From NCBI RefSeq assembly GCF_001653715.1, contig NZ_LWHQ01000005.1, forward strand, positions 16,935 to 80,934: a stretch of 64,000 nucleotides of DNA, given 5' to 3'. Position numbers and translations under genes: made by a program. Positions 1 to 7,437 of this stretch are shown in pieces (positions within the stretch are counted from its first letter, which is position 1; every line of letters starts with the position of its first letter). Under the pieces are notes generated by a model that saw only the letters and a list, made by a program, of their open reading frames with translations, was not told the origin of the DNA and ran no database searches. The stretch comes from Methylobacterium platani (GTDB lineage: Bacteria; Pseudomonadota; Alphaproteobacteria; Rhizobiales; Beijerinckiaceae).

Positions 1-422
1 GTCGCGTCGACCCAGCCGCCGAGGCTGCCGTCGGCGCGGTGCTCGCGCTTCCAGAACGGCGCGCGGGTCTTGAGGTAGTCCATCAGGAAGCTCGCGGCCT
101 CGAAGGCGGCGGTGCGGTGGGCCGAGGCCGCGAGCACCAGCACGATGCCCTCGCCCGGGCGGACGAGGCCATGGCGGTGGATCGCCACCGCGCCCTGGAG
201 CGGCCAGCGCGCGGCGGCCTCCGCGAGCACCCGGCCGATCTCGGCCTCGGCCATGCCGGGATAATGCTCGAGCTCGAGGGCGGCGAGCCGCCCGTCCTCG
301 TCGCGGCACAGGCCGGTGAAGCTCACGATGGCGCCCGCCCGCCCGCCGAGCTCCGCCGTGAGGGCGGCGATCTCGGCCGCGACGTCGAAGGGCTCGGGCT
401 GGATCGAGAGGCGGGGCGTCAT
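1..422 (-). CDS. moaE: molybdopterin synthase catalytic subunit MoaE (3' end cut by window)
   Basis: The reverse strand reads from an ATG at 422 and stays open to base 1, about 140 residues. It contains the MoaE features FTGLCRDE near residue 35, LELEHYPGMAE near 50, the IHRHGLVRPGE segment near 80 and the C-terminal APFWKRE motif, whose lysine belongs to the active site in the family. MoaE transfers sulfur from thiocarboxylated MoaD to precursor Z to make molybdopterin in the cytoplasm. Family length is about 150 residues, so only a short tail is missing. moaD is not visible in the window; in many alphaproteobacteria it lies upstream, but here the upstream side holds a divergent gene. Confidence 0.93.
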   Translation of the reverse strand, partial: MTPRLSIQPEPFDVAAEIAALTAELGGRAGAIVSFTGLCRDEDGRLAALELEHYPGMAEAEIGRVLAEAAARWPLQGAVAIHRHGLVRPGEGIVLVLAASAHRTAAFEAASFLMDYLKTRAPFWKREHRADGSLGGWVDA

Positions 423-561
423 GGCGGGTCCGGGCTGCGCGGGGGTGGCCCGCCTCTTACCACGAACGGTCCGCGCGGGGATCCGGGGCTGGCCGCGGCC
501 GCGGATCGGCGTAGATGTGAGGACCAGGAACGGCCGAACGCGGCCGGACGGAGGACCGCCC

Positions 562-1584
562 GTGACCCCAGACCTCCTCCTCTCCTTCGACGACACCGAT
601 CCGACCTTCGCGGCCCGGCCGGTCTGGTGCGGCCGCGGCAGCGCGGTGATCGGGCGCGCGAGCCTCGGGGCCCAGGCCTGGCTCGGCGACGACTCGGTGA
701 TCCGCGCCGACGGCCACGACATCGTGGTCGGCGACCGGTTCTGGCTCGGCGCCCGCTCGACCCTGCACATCGCCGCGGAGGTCTATCCGTGCATCGTCGG
801 CGACCGGGTCACGGTCGGCCGCGACGCGGTGGTGCATGCCTGCACGGTCGGCGACGAGTGCGTGATCGAGGATGCGTGCGTCGTGCTCGACGGGTCGCTG
901 ATCGAGGACCGCGTGCTGCTCGAGGCCGGCAGCACGGTGTTTCCGCGCACCACCCTGCCGGCGGGCCATGTATGCGCCGGCAGCCCGGCCCGGCCGGTGC
1001 GGGCGCTCGAGCCCGGCGAGCTGGCCGAGCGCGCCGAGCGCCTGCGCGAGGCCGCGGCCAGCGAGTCCGCTCCGGGCGCGGGCGACGACCTCGTGCCGGA
1101 CCCGGCGGTGTTCGTCGCCCGCACCGCGCGGCTGCGCGGCCGGGTCAGCCTCGCCGCGGGGGCGAGCGTGTTCTTCTCCTGCGTCCTCGACGCGGCGGCG
1201 GGCCCGATCGTGATCGGGCCCAACGTGAACGTGCAGGACAATTGCGCGCTCCACACCCGGGGCGAGGGGCTGGTGATCGAGCGCGACACCACCCTCGGCC
1301 ACAACGTGCGCGCCGCCGACGGCCGCATCGGCCCGAACACCCTCATCGGCATGGGGGCCATGCTCGGCCCCGGCACGGTGGTGGAGGGCGACGTGCTCCT
1401 CGCCGCCGGCAGCGCCACCGATCCCGGGCAGGTGCTAGGTTCCGGCTGGCTCTGGGGCGGCCGCCCGGCCCGGCCCCTGTCGCGCCTCGACGCGGAGCGC
1501 CGCGCGACGATGGCCCGCACGGTGGCGGGCTATGCGGCGTATGGGCGGGCGTATCGCCGATTGCAGGGGCGGGTCCAGGGATAG
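562..1584 (+). CDS. tandem gamma-carbonic-anhydrase-like (left-handed beta-helix) protein
   Basis: A 340-residue protein with two copies of the hexapeptide-repeat fold found in gamma carbonic anhydrase, PaaY and CaiE. Domain 1 covers about residues 22-145 and domain 2 about 180-305; both end in a (S/R)PARP-type turn. GTG at 562 is chosen as start because GGAGG lies just upstream and the product then begins close to the first repeat. The family binds zinc with three histidines. In domain 1 His69 and His92 are kept, but the middle ligand is Arg87. In domain 2 His231 and His247 are kept, but the third position is Ala252. The two domains therefore lose different ligands. Substrate and activity are unknown. 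Divergent from moaE. Confidence 0.8.
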   Translation: MTPDLLLSFDDTDPTFAARPVWCGRGSAVIGRASLGAQAWLGDDSVIRADGHDIVVGDRFWLGARSTLHIAAEVYPCIVGDRVTVGRDAVVHACTVGDECVIEDACVVLDGSLIEDRVLLEAGSTVFPRTTLPAGHVCAGSPARPVRALEPGELAERAERLREAAASESAPGAGDDLVPDPAVFVARTARLRGRVSLAAGASVFFSCVLDAAAGPIVIGPNVNVQDNCALHTRGEGLVIERDTTLGHNVRAADGRIGPNTLIGMGAMLGPGTVVEGDVLLAAGSATDPGQVLGSGWLWGGRPARPLSRLDAERRATMARTVAGYAAYGRAYRRLQGRVQG

Positions 1585-1771
1585 TGGAAAATGGGGGAAG
1601 GTCAGGGGCCGGACCCGATCGGCTTGGCTGACGGGACTGGCTGCGGAGTGCCCGGCCTGAGCGGAAAACCCCCTCGAGCCCCGTTTCCGCACATGGCATC
1701 AATCCGACAGGGTTTGTCGCATACTGCCTATGACGGAGGCCGGCGTGCGGCTGGATTGGCTGGGCCTTTGT

Positions 1772-1791
1772 CGGAAAGCACATGTTTTCCG
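1772..1791. repeat. palindrome, copy 1 (CGGAAAGCA-CA-TGTTTTCCG)
   Basis: Near-perfect inverted repeat with 9-base arms and one mismatch. A perfect version occurs at 2526-2545. The pair brackets the AT-richer gene at 1858-2376. Confidence 0.6.
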
Positions 1792-1857
1792 TGCACTTGA
1801 GCTGATGTGCGGAACGACCGCATGGGGTGGGAAGCGGACGGTGGCTCTATCTGTCGA

Positions 1858-2376
1858 TCAAATCCGGACGATCCCACACCGCGTGATCCAGTGCTGCGGT
1901 AAGACGTTTGCCCCCACGTTCGGCGGCACCACGAAGAATGCCATCTTCCGATAGCTCCAGGCGTAGGGCGTGCATCCCTTGAGCGCCACCGTGTGCAAGA
2001 AAAACTGGAATTCCGAAGGGGCCTCGCGGATGGATGTAAAGAAGGATTGCTCTTCGACCTCGTCCGCGCCGAAGGCGAGAACCGCGCGATGCCTGATCCC
2101 GTCCGTGTGGTGACCTACGACCGCGGTTGGCAGGAGAACGGCAAGGATCACGAACACCAAAGGCCGGAGGAGAGCCGTGACGGTGTTTTTGAGGGGTCTC
2201 GCGAAGATCAAGGCCGATGCCGCGACGCAGAGGAGAGCGATCACCCGCCAGTGAGGGACGCCGAGCCTATCTGACCAGAATGTGGCGAAGGCGATCGGTT
2301 GCAACGGATTGCCGAACAGCACCGCCGTCACCAAAACATAGGCGAGTGCGGCCAGCAGAAGCCTTGCGATGAGCAT
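1858..2376 (-). CDS. unrecognised small membrane protein
   Basis: A 172-residue protein of no family I recognise. The N-terminal half is hydrophobic, with probable membrane segments near residues 4-22, 44-58 and 68-88. The C-terminal half is soluble and contains a stretch rich in Phe and Tyr. Base composition is clearly less GC-rich than the neighbours, and palindromes lie on both sides, so this may be an acquired islet. The ATG at 2376 is the only start that keeps the first hydrophobic segment. The opposite strand also has open frames here, so coding is likely but not certain. Confidence 0.5.
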   Translation of the reverse strand: MLIARLLLAALAYVLVTAVLFGNPLQPIAFATFWSDRLGVPHWRVIALLCVAASALIFARPLKNTVTALLRPLVFVILAVLLPTAVVGHHTDGIRHRAVLAFGADEVEEQSFFTSIREAPSEFQFFLHTVALKGCTPYAWSYRKMAFFVVPPNVGANVLPQHWITRCGIVRI

Positions 2377-2525
2377 TTTGAGCCGGTTTCGCTGAAGCGT
2401 TGCCTGTAGCAGAAGGCGCTATCGCGCGCGTCACCTACGTGTCCGTTTGGGGTCGCCCGCAGACCCATGAAGCGCTCGTCAGCGTCAGGCGTCATCCAAC
2501 ATGCCCGACTGGCCATCTTGGATGA

Positions 2526-2545
2526 CGGAAAACACCTGTTTTCCG
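2526..2545. repeat. perfect palindrome, copy 2 (CGGAAAACA-CC-TGTTTTCCG)
   Basis: Perfect 9-base arms around a 2-base centre. It is related to the imperfect copy at 1772-1791 on the other side of the 172-residue gene. Either a small dispersed repeat or a regulator site. Confidence 0.65.
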
Positions 2546-2623
2546 CACAACTGCGCATGAAACGCGACGGTCCGAAGGGGGCGCGAACGGACCCCCGACA
2601 GCCGAATCGAGCATGCCCCGGTC

Positions 2624-3202
2624 TTAAAGCCCCGCCGCCGCCCGCCCGCCCGCCGCGCGCCGGGCCGCCTCGGCCACGTCGAGGAGATGGGCGAGTTCGC
2701 TCGCCGCCGCCGCCACCCGCTCGGCGACCCGTTCGTCGGTGACGAGTCCGTCCTCGATCTCCGCCTCGCCGGCATAGACCGCGGTCGGCGCGACGTGGGC
2801 GGTGAAGAAGCCGAAGAGCGGGCGCAGCTGGTGCTCGACCATCAGGGCGTGGCGCGGGCCGCCGCCGGTGGCGGTGAGCGCCACCGGCTTGCCGGCCAGC
2901 GCCGCGGGGTCGAGGAAGTCGATCACGTGCTTGAACAGCCCCGAATACGAGCCGTTATGCACCGGCGAGCCGACGATCAGCCCGTCCGACGCCTCGATCG
3001 CCTCGATCATGTGGGCGATCGGCAGCGGCAGGGCCTCGCGGGCGGTGGCGCCCAGCCCCGTGCCGATCTCGGCGAGGTCGTAGACCTTCAGGTCGATCGG
3101 GCGCCGGCGCCCGAGCTCGGCCGCGACCGCCTCCACCAGCGCGCGGGTCCGGGAGGGGCGGCGGACGTTGCCCGAGAAGGCGACGATGCGGGCTGGTCTC
3201 AC
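2624..3202 (-). CDS. NADPH-dependent FMN reductase family protein
   Basis: Flavodoxin-like fold reductase of about 192 residues, related to MsuE/SsuE. The N-terminus carries the FMN phosphate loop SGNVRRPSRTRALVE and the middle carries the family motif GSPVHNGSYSGLFKHVIDF, followed by GKPVALTATGGG. GTG at 3202 is preferred because GGAG lies 6 bases upstream and the product then starts directly before beta-strand 1; a GTG at 3235 would add 11 residues. Such enzymes supply reduced FMN to monooxygenases, often in sulfonate use, but no monooxygenase gene is next to it. The C-terminal 15 residues are Ala/Gly-rich and probably disordered. Confidence 0.88.
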   Translation of the reverse strand: MRPARIVAFSGNVRRPSRTRALVEAVAAELGRRRPIDLKVYDLAEIGTGLGATAREALPLPIAHMIEAIEASDGLIVGSPVHNGSYSGLFKHVIDFLDPAALAGKPVALTATGGGPRHALMVEHQLRPLFGFFTAHVAPTAVYAGEAEIEDGLVTDERVAERVAAAASELAHLLDVAEAARRAAGGRAAAGL

Positions 3203-3341
3203 GGCGGGCTCCGGTTGGCGGGACGATCCTGGCACGGTCGAGGGGCTTTCGGGGAAGGTCCCGGGCCGGTCGCGTCGACCTCGAATGTGCCGCGCACGCG
3301 CGGGAGGTCAATGCGAAACCGGTGCCAGGGCTCCCCGTCCC

Positions 3342-4040
3342 TTAACGGGACGCGGCGTCCCAGCTCTCCAGGAGATGGGGCAGCCGGGCGAATTCGTCGA
3401 AGACCCGGACGGCCCCTGCGGCCAAAAGATCCGCCCCGGCCCGGTCGTGCGCCCAGTGGCCGCCGCCGCAGAAGCCGAGGACCGGGATGCCGGCGGCGCG
3501 CGCCGCGGTGACGCCCGGCACGCTGTCCTCGATCACCACGCAGGCCTCCGGCGCCACCCCCATCTGCCCGGCGGCGTAGAGGAAGAGGTCGGGGAAGGGC
3601 TTGCCCCGCGCCACCATGGTGGCGCTGAAGACGTGGCCGTCGAAATGGGACAGGAGCCCGGTGAGCGACAGCGCGTGGCGCAGGCGCTGCGGGTCGCTGC
3701 TCGAGGCGACGCAGCGGCGCTCCGGCATCGCCTCCAGGACCGCCGCGACCCCGGCGATGGCCTCAAGCTCGGCGTCGAAGGCCCGCAGGGTGTCGGCCCG
3801 CACCGCGTCGACGAAGCCCTCGGGCGTCGGCACGCCGTAATCGGCGTCGATATGCGCCATGATCGAGGTCATGCTGGTGCCGGTGAAGCGCCGGGCCACC
3901 GTGTCGCGGTCGATCGGCACGCCGATGCGCTGCAGGGCCTCGGTCAGGCGCGCCAGGCTGATCGGCTCGCTGTCGACCAGAACCCCGTCGCAATCGAAGA
4001 TCACCAGCTCCGGCCGTGCCCTGCCCGTCCTGCCGTCCAT
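3342..4040 (-). CDS. HAD-superfamily hydrolase (beta-phosphoglucomutase-like phosphatase)
   Basis: A 232-residue HAD subfamily IA protein. Motif I is FDCDGVLVDSE near residue 15, with the two catalytic aspartates. Motif II is in VASSSD, motif III is the lysine of GKPFPD, and motif IV is VIEDSVPGV. The helical cap lies between motifs I and II. ATG at 4040 is chosen because a GGAAGGGG ribosome-binding site precedes it; an upstream ATG would add 12 basic residues. The fold acts on small phosphorylated sugars such as fructose-1-phosphate or 6-phosphogluconate; the substrate cannot be read from the sequence. Confidence 0.9.
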   Translation of the reverse strand: MDGRTGRARPELVIFDCDGVLVDSEPISLARLTEALQRIGVPIDRDTVARRFTGTSMTSIMAHIDADYGVPTPEGFVDAVRADTLRAFDAELEAIAGVAAVLEAMPERRCVASSSDPQRLRHALSLTGLLSHFDGHVFSATMVARGKPFPDLFLYAAGQMGVAPEACVVIEDSVPGVTAARAAGIPVLGFCGGGHWAHDRAGADLLAAGAVRVFDEFARLPHLLESWDAASR

Positions 4041-4212
4041 GCCGCTCCCCTTCCGTCGGTTGCGCCGCCGTGGCATGCCGGGGATACCGGGATCAACCCG
4101 CCACGGTGCCGCGCTCGCGCGCGGGCCGGCCCGTCACTTCTTGCGCCCGCAGGGGCCTCTCTCTACTCAAGGTCCCGCGCGCCCCGCTGACGGGCGCGGT
4201 CCGGAGCCCTGG

Positions 4213-4533
4213 ATGATCCGCTTCCTGTGCCGCTGCCTCGGCCTCTTGCTCCTCGCCGCCGGCTTCGTCGGGATCGTCTATGACGGCGCCCGCTCGATCG
4301 CCAGCAACGCCGTGCTCGTCACCTCGGTCAGCGACGTCGCGGCCGCGCTGATGAAGGACCGGGCCGCGAGCCTGCAGGCCATGGCCGAGGGCGGGCAGCC
4401 GGCCCTGTGGAAGCTGCTGGGCCTCCCCTTCACGCTCTCGCCGGCGGCGCCGGTCGCCCTGGTCCTCGGCCTGGTCCTGCTCTGGCTCGGCCAGCCGCCG
4501 CGGGCCGGGATCGGCACGGATTTCCGCCCGTGA
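4213..4533 (+). CDS. small two-segment membrane protein, function unknown
   Basis: A 106-residue protein with an N-terminal membrane segment (residues 5-24), a soluble loop with ISVSDVAAALMKDR-like composition, and a second membrane segment near residues 75-93. ATG at 4213 gives a compact product that begins just before the first hydrophobic stretch; the frame is open further upstream but there it overlaps the HAD gene on the other strand. Short membrane proteins of this layout are conserved in Rhizobiales without a known role. Confidence 0.65.
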   Translation: MIRFLCRCLGLLLLAAGFVGIVYDGARSIASNAVLVTSVSDVAAALMKDRAASLQAMAEGGQPALWKLLGLPFTLSPAAPVALVLGLVLLWLGQPPRAGIGTDFRP

Positions 4534-4608
4534 GCCCCGGCCGGCCGTCCCGCGGGACGCCCCGACGCCCCCTTCCCGAACATTCCCTACCCGCGAGCAT
4601 GCCCGGCG

Positions 4609-5655
4609 ATGCGGCCTGACACGATGGGGCGGACCGCGATCGCGGTCCTGCCCGGCCTCTCCCTGTGCGTCGCCGTCACGGCGGCGGCGAGCCTGGTCCA
4701 GGCGGCGGAGGAGCGCCTCGTCCACCACCCCTACGTCGAGGCGCTGGTGATCGCGATCCTCGCCGGCATCGCGATCCGCTCGGTCTGGGAGCCCGGGCCG
4801 CGCTGGCGCATCGGCATCGCCTTCAGCGCCAAGCAGCTGCTCGAGGTCGCCGTGATGCTGCTCGGCGCCTCGATCAGCCTGTCCGCCCTCGTCGCCTCGG
4901 GGCCGGCGCTGCTCTCGGGCATCGTCGCCACCGTGGTGATCGCGCTCGGCGCGAGCTACGCCATCGGCCGCCTGCTCGGCCTGCCGGCCCGGATGTCGAT
5001 CCTGATCGCCTGCGGCAACGCCATCTGCGGCAACTCGGCCATCGCCGCGGTGGCGCCGGTGATCGGGGCGAGCGGCGACGACGTCGCCTCCTCGATCGCC
5101 TTCACGGCGATCCTCGGCGTGCTGGTGGTGCTCGGCCTGCCGCTCCTGATCCCGCTCCTCGGCACCAACCCGACCGAGTACGGCGTGCTCGCCGGCCTGA
5201 CGGTCTACGCGGTGCCGCAGGTGCTCGCCGCCACCGTGCCGGTGAGCCTCGTCAGCACCCAGGTCGGGACGCTGGTCAAGCTCGTGCGGGTGCTGATGCT
5301 CGGGCCGGTGGTGCTCGGCCTGTCGCTCGTCGCCTCGCGCCTGCGCGACGAGCCCGGCGCGCGGGCGGGGGCGCCGCGCAAGCTCGGCTTCTTCAAGCTG
5401 GTGCCGTGGTTCATCCTCGGGTTCCTGGGCCTCGCGGCCGCCCGCTCGCTCGGCCTCGTGCCCGATGCGGCCCTCGCGCCGCTCACCCGGGTCGCCGGCA
5501 TCCTGACGGTGATCGCCATGGCGGCGCTCGGCCTCGGCGTCGACGTGCGGGTGGTGGCCCGGGTCGGCGGCCGGGTGACGCTCGCGGTCACCGCCTCGCT
5601 CGGCGTCCTGCTCCTCGTCAGCATCGCGCTGGTGCGGGGTCTCGGGGTCTCGTGA
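4609..5655 (+). CDS. YeiH/UPF0324-family putative sulfate exporter
   Basis: A polytopic membrane protein of 348 residues, almost wholly hydrophobic with about ten membrane segments. The family signature CGNAICGNSAIAA is present near residue 138, together with LYEVAVMLLGAS-like and GTLVKLVRV segments. The family (COG2855) is annotated as putative sulfate or anion exporters; evidence for the substrate is weak in general. ATG at 4624 is an alternative start 5 codons downstream, and neither has a strong ribosome-binding site. It converges with the TadG-like gene, with 15 bases between stops. Confidence 0.88.
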   Translation: MRPDTMGRTAIAVLPGLSLCVAVTAAASLVQAAEERLVHHPYVEALVIAILAGIAIRSVWEPGPRWRIGIAFSAKQLLEVAVMLLGASISLSALVASGPALLSGIVATVVIALGASYAIGRLLGLPARMSILIACGNAICGNSAIAAVAPVIGASGDDVASSIAFTAILGVLVVLGLPLLIPLLGTNPTEYGVLAGLTVYAVPQVLAATVPVSLVSTQVGTLVKLVRVLMLGPVVLGLSLVASRLRDEPGARAGAPRKLGFFKLVPWFILGFLGLAAARSLGLVPDAALAPLTRVAGILTVIAMAALGLGVDVRVVARVGGRVTLAVTASLGVLLLVSIALVRGLGVS

Positions 5656-5670
5656 GCCGGGGCGCCGGCC

Positions 5671-7044
5671 TCAGTTCCGAAGCGCCGCCATCCCGGATTT
5701 CGGCCCGACCCCGTCGGGGACCGGCACCGAGGTCGCGCCGTAATTCGCGTTGAGGGTGAGGTTGGGGCCCTCGTAGAGGTTGATCTGCCGCGCGACGATC
5801 ACCGTGTAGGCCGACTGGTCGGCGACCGGCCGGCTGCTGTCGACGATGAGCCGGCCCGCCGGCAGGTAGATCGTGCCCAGCATCGTGCGGGCGTTGTCGC
5901 TGATGATGCGGTACTGGCGCATCGGCGGCGCCGGGCCCGGCGGGGGCGGGGGCGGCGGCGTCAGGTCGATGTCGATCGGGACCGGGATCGGGTTCGCGAC
6001 GGTGCGGCTCTCGGCCATCAGCAGGCCGGCCATCAGGCCGCCCGTCGGCGCGGTCAGGCTGATCGTGGTGTCCTTGTCGAACAGCATCCCGCCCTTGTTG
6101 CCGGTGAAGAAGAACGCCACGCCCTGGCCGGACATGCTGGCCTTCTTGTCGACGACCAGGGGGCCGTCCTTCATGATGTAGGTGCCGGGGCGCAGGGCGA
6201 CGATGGCGGTCTCGGTGATGTGCAGGCCGCCGCAATAGGTGCCGGGATCGAGCGTGATGGTGGCCGTCACCACGTTGGTGTGCCGCGACTGCGACTTCGC
6301 GGCGGGATCGGCGTTCGGGCTCAGCACCAGGCAGTCGAGGTCCGGCGTCGGCAGCGGGCGGTCCTTCAGCGGGTCGCCGATCGGCGTGCAGTCGGTGATC
6401 GGCGCCGGCGTGAACAGCGCCTTGGCGCCGTCGAAGCCGCCGGCCGAGCAGATCGAAAGCGCCCGGGCCGTCGCGCTGTCCTTGCCCTGGAGGCCGCTCG
6501 GGCTCGTCGAGTTCGAGTAGAGCGTGCAGCCCTCGGCGGTGACCTTCGCGTTCTTCTCGAGGTCGAACGCCCCCTTGGCCGAGGGGTCGAGGGCGAGCAG
6601 GCACAGGCGGACGGAGCCAACGAGCTGCGCCGTCGCGCGGACGATGAGGGTGGTCGAGGGCAGGCTGAGCAGCTTGCCCATGATCGACGGGACCGTCTCC
6701 TCGATCACCGTCGACACCGAGCTGCGGCTGTCGCCGACCGTGGCCGTGACGGTGCTGCGCCGGTCGGCCGGCGTGCGCGCCTGCGCGTCGACCGCCTGCC
6801 GGGCGATGCTCGTCACCGAGGCATCGTCGGAATTGGCGAGCTTGAGCATGTTGGCGCCGACGAGCGCCCCGGCATCGGCGGCGGTCTGCAGCTGCGCCCT
6901 GCGGTAGAGGAGGCGGCCGTACTCGACGGCGGCGCTCACCGATCCGAGCAGCAGCGGCAGCGCGACCGCGAAGGCGATCAGGAAGACCCCGCGGCGGTCG
7001 CGCGCGAAGGGCCGGAGCGGGAGGCGGCCGGGCAGCGGCCTCAT
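5671..7044 (-). CDS. TadG-like pilus assembly protein
   Basis: A 457-residue protein beginning with basic residues and the Tad N-terminal pattern (FARDRRGVFLIAFAVALPLL, one membrane segment near residues 18-38, then VEYGRLLYRRAQLQTAADAGAL). This arrangement marks TadG/TadE-type pseudopilin-like proteins, which help build Flp pili in the envelope. The rest is periplasmic, with a run of prolines near residue 365 (DLTPPPPPPP). No other tad genes are in the window, so it is an orphan locus, as often seen for TadG paralogues. The start is the ATG at 7044. Confidence 0.8.
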   Translation of the reverse strand: MRPLPGRLPLRPFARDRRGVFLIAFAVALPLLLGSVSAAVEYGRLLYRRAQLQTAADAGALVGANMLKLANSDDASVTSIARQAVDAQARTPADRRSTVTATVGDSRSSVSTVIEETVPSIMGKLLSLPSTTLIVRATAQLVGSVRLCLLALDPSAKGAFDLEKNAKVTAEGCTLYSNSTSPSGLQGKDSATARALSICSAGGFDGAKALFTPAPITDCTPIGDPLKDRPLPTPDLDCLVLSPNADPAAKSQSRHTNVVTATITLDPGTYCGGLHITETAIVALRPGTYIMKDGPLVVDKKASMSGQGVAFFFTGNKGGMLFDKDTTISLTAPTGGLMAGLLMAESRTVANPIPVPIDIDLTPPPPPPPGPAPPMRQYRIISDNARTMLGTIYLPAGRLIVDSSRPVADQSAYTVIVARQINLYEGPNLTLNANYGATSVPVPDGVGPKSGMAALRN

Positions 7045-7437
7045 CGACGGAGATGAGCGGCCGTCACGGGCCGGCGGGGGATGCGGTGCGTCATGCTGGC
7101 TCGGAAGGCCCGGGCGACGGGTGCGGACGGGCGCGTGCCCTGCGCCGTCGCGAGTTCGAGCCGTGCCATCGATTCGTGAAGAATCCGTACCCGGCGTGAG
7201 TATGGGGCGGTACGGCGGCGACGGGGATGCCGCCCCCGGCGGGACGGATCGTCCCCGTCCGGCGATCCGCCGGCCCGACCGGGCGGCCGGTGCACGGCCG
7301 GCCTCAATCGAGGGCGGCGACGACGCTCTCGATCGGCAGGAACAGCATGCGGCTGTCCTGGGGATGCGCGACGAACTCGGCGCAGCGGCGAGAGCAACGC
7401 TTCGCCGCCTCGTCCTTCGGGCCAGCGGGCGCCCGGA
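7045..7437. other. intergenic stretch without a convincing gene
   Basis: On the minus strand an open frame continues past the transpeptidase stop in the -1/+1 register and ends at 7304 with a protein-like tail (PKDEAAKRCSRRCAEF, then HPQDSRMLFLPIESVV). It has no start codon of its own, so it is either the shifted end of the transpeptidase frame or chance. The part from 7045 to 7300 shows nothing recognisable and presumably holds the tadG-like promoter. Confidence 0.4.

Noticed and set aside
1591..1954. Small plus-strand frames downstream of the gamma-CA gene
   Set aside because: No ribosome-binding sites, no motifs, and partial overlap with the opposite-strand membrane gene.
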